The translations under genes were made by a program, and so were the position numbers. DNA of 38,495 bases from Parcubacteria group bacterium ADurb.Bin192 (GTDB lineage: Bacteria > Patescibacteriota > Patescibacteriia > 2-12-FULL-60-25): NCBI GenBank assembly GCA_002070095.1, contig MWCR01000013.1, forward strand, positions 1 to 38,495. Direction: 5' to 3'. Under the pieces are notes generated by a model. That model had not been told where the DNA came from. It ran no database searches and saw only the letters and a program-made list of their open reading frames with translations. Position 1 is the stretch's first letter. Each line of letters begins with the position of its first letter. This document shows, piece by piece, positions 1 through 4,860 of this stretch.

Positions 1-30
1 AATTATTCCGAATACTCCGATTGTGAACAT
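1..30 (-). CDS. First 10 codons of a second cassette gene (runs off the window)
   Basis: On the minus strand an ATG at 30-28 opens a frame that is still open at base 1 and reads MFTIGVFGII. It starts about 37 nt inside the cassette boundary at the GTTAGGC box (71-65), which is where a cassette gene normally begins. The ten residues resemble the first strand of some NUDIX hydrolases, but that is too little to assign a family. The short distance from the recombination-type box to the start codon and the A+T-rich composition match the neighbouring cassette. Confidence 0.4.
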   Translation of the reverse strand, partial: MFTIGVFGII

Positions 31-64
31 AATTGATTTGATTCTAAGTGAAAATTGCAATTGC

Positions 65-194
65 GCCTAACGTTTTCGAGTATGAGAAGTTCTGTTGAAG
101 CGAAGCGAAACAGAATTTGGGTCGAAAATATTTTACTTTCCCCTATTTAATTACTAAAAGGTAAAATATTTTTGCCTCATACTCGATGTTAAGT
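65..194 (-). other. attC-like recombination site of an integron-type cassette
   Basis: Read on the minus strand the site runs from ACTTAAC (194-188, fits RYYYAAC) to GTTAGGC (71-65, fits GTTRRRY). The two boxes pair with each other at 6 of 7 positions. Inside them CGAGTATGAG and CTCATACTCG (plus 77-86 and 176-185) pair perfectly over 10 bp, with unequal spacers (2 and 5 nt) between the boxes and this stem. The terminal part folds into two more hairpins: TTCTGTT/AACAGAA (90-96 with 109-115) and AAAATATTTTAC/GTAAAATATTTT (125-136 with 161-172). This is the layout of an integron attC site: R''-L''-variable part-L'-R'. It lies just after the stop of the phosphotransferase gene in that gene's orientation. 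No bulged base is seen in the 10-bp stem, which is atypical. Confidence 0.6.
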
Positions 195-212
195 GATGTA
201 AATTTTTATCTT
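188..212. repeat. Left copy of a 25-bp inverted repeat at the ends of the cassette
   Basis: This 25-bp stretch begins with the GTTAAGT core box. It recurs inverted at 1429-1453 with only two adjacent mismatches (TG here, AA there). The two copies bound the phosphotransferase cassette exactly. Ordinary integron cassettes share only the short core boxes at their two ends, so an identity this long could mean terminal inverted repeats instead. Confidence 0.7.
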
Positions 213-304
213 CGTTTTTATTTGCAAAAACTTTGATTATCGACTAGAAAATTATATTTTTTTGTTTTGAAAAATTCCAGAGGGGTAGGGGTGAATGGAA
301 TTTT

Positions 305-1297
305 TCAAAACTCCTTGTTTGTATTTTTAAATATATCAACCTCACTCATCCATTTTTTTACATTGTTCATAGTGTTTTTATAAACCCTAGATTCTGGTTG
401 ATCAATAAATTGTGCCAAATCACATAGTTCAGCTATTCTGGCGGTTACTACCATGCGCCGTAGGTTTAATTTTGTGCTAGTTAGCTCCTGATATTTTTCT
501 GCGACTGCTTTCATGAGTTGCGGATCAAATTTATAGAGCGAATGAAAATCCATATGAACGTCACCAATCATGCAGTCGCTAAAATCAAAAATGCCATTAA
601 TTTTTTTCTTTTCAGAATCAAAAGCCATGTTTTCAGTATGTAAATCATTGTAGAGAAAAACTAAGTTTTGATTTTCTTTCGCAAATGATTCGTATTCGTC
701 ACAGGTTTGATTTATGAATTTTAGTATTTGCGGGTCTGTAATTTTATCGATGAGTAAATTTTTAACCATTTCTGAATATGAATTCAGATCTTCTGTGTCG
801 ACATTAAATTCATTTGCTTGCTCTAAACTGACAGAGGTATGAATTTCTTTTAAAAAATTTGCTAAATCAAAAACTAACTGATTTTTTTCATCATCGCTCA
901 ATGTCAAATAATCAGTATAAACTAGATCATTGCCTGGTATTTTTTCATATCCCATGTAGGTAAATTTTTGGCCTAAAAATTCTACTTTTGGAATTTGAAG
1001 TGTTACTTTGTCTTGCAAAAAAGACAATATTTTAACTTCGGCATCAAAATTTTTTCCAATACTTCCGTATTCATCGCCATCATCTTTGGGAAAGCGGAAT
1101 ATATACTCATCATTGATCAGAGCCACAATATTGTCCCAGCCATTGTTAATTAGTTCGACTTTTTCGATCGTTAAATCAGGAAAATCAGCTAATATGGCTT
1201 TTTGTATTGTTTCAATGTCAAAAGCTGGCAAAATTTTTAAATTTCTTTGAGCAACTAATCTAGATTCTATTTTGCTTTTTACTTTTTCTGAAGCCAT
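305..1297 (-). CDS. APH-like aminoglycoside/macrolide phosphotransferase family kinase
   Basis: This 330-residue protein has the protein-kinase-like APH fold. It would transfer a phosphate from a nucleotide to a small molecule in the cytosol; the substrate cannot be read from the sequence. The N-lobe shows NNGWDNIVALINDEYIFRFP (51-70), the pattern of the APH(2'')/Mph group. The catalytic loop is NDLHTEN (217-223, Asp218 as base, Asn223 for metal). The metal-binding Asp238 lies in GIFDFSD. The length is normal for the family. The gene is much richer in A+T than the housekeeping genes, reads away from the recombinase at 1575, and sits alone between two recombination-type boxes, so it looks like a mobile cassette. 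It may confer drug resistance or be an unrelated small-molecule kinase. The family call is firm; the resistance role is only a guess. Confidence 0.85.
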   Translation of the reverse strand: MASEKVKSKIESRLVAQRNLKILPAFDIETIQKAILADFPDLTIEKVELINNGWDNIVALINDEYIFRFPKDDGDEYGSIGKNFDAEVKILSFLQDKVTLQIPKVEFLGQKFTYMGYEKIPGNDLVYTDYLTLSDDEKNQLVFDLANFLKEIHTSVSLEQANEFNVDTEDLNSYSEMVKNLLIDKITDPQILKFINQTCDEYESFAKENQNLVFLYNDLHTENMAFDSEKKKINGIFDFSDCMIGDVHMDFHSLYKFDPQLMKAVAEKYQELTSTKLNLRRMVVTARIAELCDLAQFIDQPESRVYKNTMNNVKKWMSEVDIFKNTNKEF

Positions 1298-1315
1298 TTT
1301 TGTAACTATAAAATA

Positions 1316-1357
1316 TTATGAAAGTTTTCGGAGTGTTAACGGAGAAAAGCACCACAT
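1316..1357 (-). CDS. Possible 13-residue leader peptide of the phosphotransferase gene
   Basis: A purine-rich AGGAGGGG sits directly before an ATG (1357-1355) that opens a 13-codon frame reading MWCFSPLTLRKLS. It stops 18 nt before the phosphotransferase start. Short leader peptides before drug-resistance genes can couple drug-stalled ribosomes to expression (erm and cat leaders). The strong ribosome site is unusual here because most genes in the window lack one. The spacing to ATG is short (about 3-4 nt), and the frame may be chance. Confidence 0.3.
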   Translation of the reverse strand: MWCFSPLTLRKLS

Positions 1358-1428
1358 ACCCCTCCTAAATTATTAAAAAAATATAATTTTCATCCCTAAT
1401 CAACGCACTAAAGCTCAAAAAATCCACT

Positions 1429-1453
1429 AAGATAAAAATTTATTTCACTTAAC
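1429..1453. repeat. Right copy of the cassette-end inverted repeat, with core box at 1447-1453
   Basis: Inverted partner of 188-212. Its outer end on the minus strand is GTTAAGT (1453-1447), which fits the GTTRRRY box where a cassette joins the attI site of an integron. It directly abuts the 1456-1486 palindrome. Confidence 0.7.
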
Positions 1454-1455
1454 TC

Positions 1456-1486
1456 GTTTCTATACGAAAACATTTCGTATAGAAAC
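1456..1486. repeat. 31-bp near-perfect palindrome between recombinase and cassette (attI-like site or operator)
   Basis: Two perfect 14-bp arms, GTTTCTATACGAAA (1456-1469) and TTTCGTATAGAAAC (1473-1486), flank a 3-nt centre ACA. The palindrome ends 7 nt before the -35 box of the recombinase promoter and begins 2 nt from the cassette core box. Its size (about 11-7-11 or 14-3-14) suits a tyrosine-recombinase binding pair or a dimeric repressor operator. No further copy was noticed in the window. Confidence 0.6.
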
Positions 1487-1493
1487 CGGTAAC

Positions 1494-1521
1494 TTGAATG
1501 TTATAGGAAGTGGTATATACT
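1494..1521 (+). promoter_or_regulatory. Promoter of the tyrosine recombinase gene
   Basis: TTGAAT (1494-1499) and TATACT (1516-1521) are 16 bp apart. Transcription would start near 1528, which rules out the in-frame TTG at 1494 as a start codon and supports translation from 1575. Confidence 0.6.
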
Positions 1522-1544
1522 GTAAACAAGGTACAGACGTGAAG

Positions 1545-1574
1545 CCTCACTTAATTAGTTTAAGCGAGGTTTTT
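1545..1574 (+). promoter_or_regulatory. Hairpin with T-run over the recombinase ribosome site
   Basis: CCTC plus CTTAA (1545-1553) pair with TTAAG plus GAGG (1560-1569), with one internal mismatch. TTTTT (1570-1574) and the ATG at 1575 follow at once. The structure both resembles an intrinsic terminator and buries the only Shine-Dalgarno-like bases (GAGG). Recombinase expression may be held low unless the hairpin is opened. Confidence 0.45.
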
Positions 1575-2399
1575 ATGATGCAAAATTATATTCAAAACGC
1601 CAGAGAGGAGATGCTTTTGCGGAATTACAGCCCCAAAACCATCAAAGCCTACCTGGGCGCGATCAGTGATTATCTGTCTAAATATCCGGATGGTGCGGGC
1701 AGGCTGGATATTGGGCATGTCAGACAGTTTTTGTTGGGTAAGCAGGCCAAGGGTTTGGCGCCGCAAACCGTTAATTTGTGTTTGAATGCTTTAAAATTTT
1801 ACTACGGTGATGTTTTGAAGACGAGCGGCCGGATTGATTTAAAATTCGCTAAAAGATCAAAGAAATTGCCCATTGTCTTGTCTCGTCAGGAGATCGCGTT
1901 GATCGTGGACGCCATCATCAATCCAAAACATCGGCTGATGGTGGCTCTGGCCTATGGCGCGGGCCTGCGGGTGAGTGAAGTGACGGCTTTGCGCGTACGG
2001 GATCTGCAATATGAGGAAAATATTATTCATATTAAAGGTGCCAAAGGCAATAAAGATCGTCTGACTCTCTTGCCGGACAAGGTGAAAGCTGACTTGAAGG
2101 CTTTATTGGCCGGTAAACCGGGCGAGGCTTTTGTTTTTGAGAGTGAAAGAGGCGGGAGATTAACTTCAAAGACACTCCAGCTGATTTTTATCCGGGCTTG
2201 CCGGCGGGCCGGCATCACCAAGAGCGCGACTTTTCATTCTTTACGTCACAGCTTTGCTACGCATCTTCTGGAAAACGGCGTGGACATCCGCTATGTCCAG
2301 TCATTGCTGGGCCACCAAAACATCCGCACCACCCAACTGTACACGCAAGTCACCAAACACAATTTATCCAAGATACCAAGCCCATATTCCGACTTCTAG
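1575..2399 (+). CDS. XerC/D- and IntI-like tyrosine recombinase
   Basis: This is a 274-residue phage-integrase-family recombinase, cutting and rejoining DNA through a 3'-phosphotyrosine. Residues 1-90 form the SAM-like arm-binding domain (RNYSPKTIKAYLGAISDYL). The catalytic domain shows Arg132 (GAGLRVSE), Lys near 157-160, HSLRH (His221, Arg224), His247 in LLGH, and Tyr256 in TTQLYTQV, so all active-site residues are present. It lacks the extra segment between patches II and III that marks classical integron integrases; its length is XerC/D-like. The start at 1575 is chosen because GAGG precedes it and the promoter lies at 1494-1521. Placed divergent from an attC-like cassette, it would be the natural integrase of that array. 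Alternatively it is an ordinary chromosome-dimer Xer protein. Family certain, role inferred. Confidence 0.9.
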   Translation: MMQNYIQNAREEMLLRNYSPKTIKAYLGAISDYLSKYPDGAGRLDIGHVRQFLLGKQAKGLAPQTVNLCLNALKFYYGDVLKTSGRIDLKFAKRSKKLPIVLSRQEIALIVDAIINPKHRLMVALAYGAGLRVSEVTALRVRDLQYEENIIHIKGAKGNKDRLTLLPDKVKADLKALLAGKPGEAFVFESERGGRLTSKTLQLIFIRACRRAGITKSATFHSLRHSFATHLLENGVDIRYVQSLLGHQNIRTTQLYTQVTKHNLSKIPSPYSDF

Positions 2400-2439
2400 T
2401 CGTCATTTTTATTCTATCAAATTAATTAACTTGCTCCCT

Positions 2440-2580
2440 CGCTTAATTCCTTCGACTGCGCTCATGGCAGGCTTAAGAGAGGGCTGGGGTGAGTTTACAA
2501 CCAAAACATATGCCGCAAGCCGAAAACCCCCGTGCAGTGCCCCTCGTAGCTTCAGAGCGAAGTGGGGATAAAGGGGGAAC
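2440..2580. repeat. Repeat-derived sequence overlapping the comEC start
   Basis: The stretch contains pieces typical of the dispersed repeats in this genome: CTTCGACTGCGCTCATGGCAG and a TCAGAGCGAAGTGGGGATAA-type segment close to those at 12600 and 37260. The first codons of the comEC frame are written in this repeat, so the protein N-terminus may be repeat-derived or the true start may lie further in. Confidence 0.4.
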
Positions 2581-3910
2581 CAAAGGGGGATTAACCCTGT
2601 CCAAAAAACTCCCATACCTCATCCTCTCCGCTTTTCTTTTGGGTATAGGCCTGCATTCTTTTTATCCCACCATCAGAGTGCCTGTTTTGATTTGGTATAT
2701 TTTGGGTTTGGCACTGTTGTTGGCAGTCTGCATATCGTACGGTTTAAAAAATTATGCACCATTTTTGATCGTCTTGGCTCTGGCGCTGGGTGTTTGGCGG
2801 TTTGATATCAGTTTGCCGGACATGGACGAGTTGGCTTTTGGGTGGAATCAAAGAATCGGGCGGGTGGAGGAGCAGATGAACGGTTTATTCGGACGGCAAT
2901 TTTATGTGAAGCTGGAGACGGGTCATAAAATTTTGATCAGCACGGATCAGTTTTTGATTTTGGGGGAAACCATTACTTTTGAATGCGCTTTATCGGGCTT
3001 GGTCCGCCGTGAACAAGATTCGGATTCAAGATTCGCGGCTTTGTGGCACCGGGCGCAGGCCAAATGCGGGGCTTCCAATTTACAGCGAGCGGCTCCGCCG
3101 GCTTGGTGGGACACCCGGCAGATGTTTCATGACTGGCGAACCTGGAGCAATAAACGCATCGCGAGCGTGTTGCCCGGCGACCAGGGCGTGTTGATCGCGG
3201 GCATGCTGTACGGCGAGAGGAATATGACCCAAGAATCCCAAGATATGTTCAGGCGCGCGGGGCTGACGCATCTGATTGCCGTGTCCGGATCCAACATCAC
3301 GATTGTGGCCACCATCATGTTTGCTATTTTTTTGGGCACGGGCCTGTGGCGCTCGCAAGCTTTTTGGTTTACATCCGGGGCTTTGCTGGCTTATGTGGGG
3401 CTGACCGGTTTTTCTGCCTCCGTAGCTCGCGCCGCTTTTATGGGCTGGCTGGTTTTATTGGCCCGTCATCTGGGGCGCAAACCCAAGATTTGGTATTTAT
3501 TATTATTGGCCGCGGTTATTTTGTGCGTCATCGATCCTTGGATGCTGTTTTTTGACGCGGGTTTTGCTTTGTCTTTTTTAGCCACTATGGGTTTGATGCT
3601 CTGGACGCCCATCATGACCAGGAAATTGGATTTTGTGCCGGCCTTCGCGGGTCTGCAGGAAGCTGCGGCCACCACTTTTTCGGCCACGCTCATGACCATG
3701 CCCTATTCGGCCTTGATGTTCGGTAAAATTTCTTTGGCCGGTCTGTTCACCAACTTGGTAGCCGTGCCTTTGGTGCCTTGGGCCATGTTGTTTGGCACGG
3801 CCGCGGCTGTCTGGGGCAGGTTTCAGGGTTACACTCTGGTCAGCCTGCCCGCCTTGGGCGTGAGTCAGACCATTTTTTTATCCGCGCGCATCGCAGATAT
3901 CTTTCCTTGA
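2489..3910 (+). CDS. ComEC/Rec2 competence membrane protein, membrane domain only
   Basis: This 473-residue polytopic membrane protein has the ComEC competence domain that forms the inner-membrane channel for single-stranded DNA during natural transformation. The diagnostic stretch is MLYGERNMTQESQDMFRRAGLTHLIAVSGSN (about residues 238-268), matching the family pattern GxR..I..e....fr.aGl.HLlAiSG. It is followed by about seven hydrophobic segments to the C-terminus. The soluble N-terminal OB-like part is short, and the C-terminal metallo-beta-lactamase domain of classical ComEC (700-800 aa) is absent. The GTG start at 2489 is uncertain; an ATG at 2510 is also in frame and the first codons lie in repeat sequence. 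It follows the recombinase gene by about 90 bp on the same strand. Confidence 0.85.
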   Translation: MSLQPKHMPQAENPRAVPLVASERSGDKGGTKGGLTLSKKLPYLILSAFLLGIGLHSFYPTIRVPVLIWYILGLALLLAVCISYGLKNYAPFLIVLALALGVWRFDISLPDMDELAFGWNQRIGRVEEQMNGLFGRQFYVKLETGHKILISTDQFLILGETITFECALSGLVRREQDSDSRFAALWHRAQAKCGASNLQRAAPPAWWDTRQMFHDWRTWSNKRIASVLPGDQGVLIAGMLYGERNMTQESQDMFRRAGLTHLIAVSGSNITIVATIMFAIFLGTGLWRSQAFWFTSGALLAYVGLTGFSASVARAAFMGWLVLLARHLGRKPKIWYLLLLAAVILCVIDPWMLFFDAGFALSFLATMGLMLWTPIMTRKLDFVPAFAGLQEAAATTFSATLMTMPYSALMFGKISLAGLFTNLVAVPLVPWAMLFGTAAAVWGRFQGYTLVSLPALGVSQTIFLSARIADIFP

Positions 3911-4440
3911 TTGTCTATTGAAGTTGAAAATATTAATTGGATGTTGATAATTTCAATTTATATTTTGATCGTCTATTTTTGGTTTAAACTTCGCCAAAAA
4001 AATCAGCTTTCCACAAGATTTGAGATTTTTTGTCAAAAAAATTCCGAACAATAGCGAATGTAAAAAATTTATAACAAAATTTTTTGGTTAGGAGATGGTG
4101 AAACTTTATTGCCTTGGACTCAATGAGCTAAAGGGATTTCTCCATTTCACCTTCGTTCCAGTCGAAATGACAATACAACGCTTCGTTATACTCGCGCTTA
4201 ATCCGTCATGCTGAATTTAGTTCAGCATCTCACTTCTCCATTAACGAAAAAGGAGTTCTTTGAGTGTAGAGATCCTGAACCAAGTTCAGGATGACGGAGG
4301 GGTTGTTAATAGATTGCCGCGCTCCGCTCGCAATGACAATGTTGGTTTTGACGCGGGACGTAGGACGTTGTTATGTGCTACATGCTACATGTTTTGTGAT
4401 GCATGACGCGCGCGATGTCAGTTGTCATTAACATTATAAA
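3911..4440. repeat. Gene-free stretch with dispersed palindromic repeats
   Basis: No gene is seen. The first 170 bp are A+T-rich and unremarkable. Then follow repeat units: ATGCTGAA...TTCAGCAT near 4208-4230, ATCCTGAAC...GTTCAGGAT near 4272-4293, a TTGCCGCG...CGCAATGACA unit near 4313-4340, a GGACGTAGGACGT piece near 4363-4373, and an ATGTGCTACATGCTACATG block at 4375-4393. The same order of units (ATTGC unit, ...GACG..., ACATG block) recurs near 12770-12864 and inverted near 14941-15045. Confidence 0.7.
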
Positions 4441-4811
4441 TTGACTCTGTCACAGAATCTGCGCACGCTGTAAGTGAGGCTTCACGGCTTCGTACCTCGA
4501 CAAAACAAGATCTCGGAAAGTGTAAGGCACCTTATCGCGGTTGGCTGTCCAAAGGCGGGGATAAAGAGATTACCGGCTTTATCATCCGCCGCAAAGCGGT
4601 ACAACGACTGGTTTGCGGTCAGCCGAAGTTAAACGCGTTTTTTATAAACATGAGATGGAGGAAATTTTCATCTTGGTTTGAAGCATTGTCCTTTTGAAGA
4701 GAAGCGGAACGGCCGCTGTGGTCTGATAATCGTCTGCGGACGGTTTAAGCCCTCGGCCGCGTTAGATGACGTTGTTCATTTTTTCGGCATCAGCTTTCCG
4801 AGTTTGTTTTG
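4441..4811 (+). ncRNA. Structured leader (D) upstream of the M23 lipoprotein gene
   Basis: About 400 nt with no frame, composition unlike the repeats before it, and clear helices: GGCGG plus GATAAAG (4553-4565) with CTTTATC plus CCGCC (4577-4590), and CCGC-AAA-GCGG near 4588-4600. It shares TTTGCGGTCAGCCG (4612-4625) with ncRNA candidate A (inverted at 12280-12293). Its TAAGTGAGGCTTCAC (4471-4485) is the exact reverse complement of 1539-1553 in the recombinase leader. No convincing promoter was found; TTGACT at 4441 lacks a good -10. It may be the 5' leader of the lipoprotein mRNA. Confidence 0.4.
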
Positions 4812-4813
4812 CC

Positions 4814-4856
4814 GCCTCGGTCTCCTCTACGACGCGTAGCGGAGGGAACCGGAGGC
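4814..4856 (+). promoter_or_regulatory. Hairpin that buries the ribosome site of the lipoprotein gene
   Basis: GCCTC (4814-4818) pairs with GAGGC (4852-4856), which contains the GGAGG ribosome site 5 nt before the ATG at 4861. An inner stem CTACG-ACG-CGTAG extends it. Translation would need the helix to open, so this could act as an on/off switch. Confidence 0.5.
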
Positions 4857-4860
4857 AGTC

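Noticed and set aside
1008-1250. Plus-strand 80-codon frame opposite the phosphotransferase gene
   Set aside because: Shadow of a well-supported gene, with no initiation signal.
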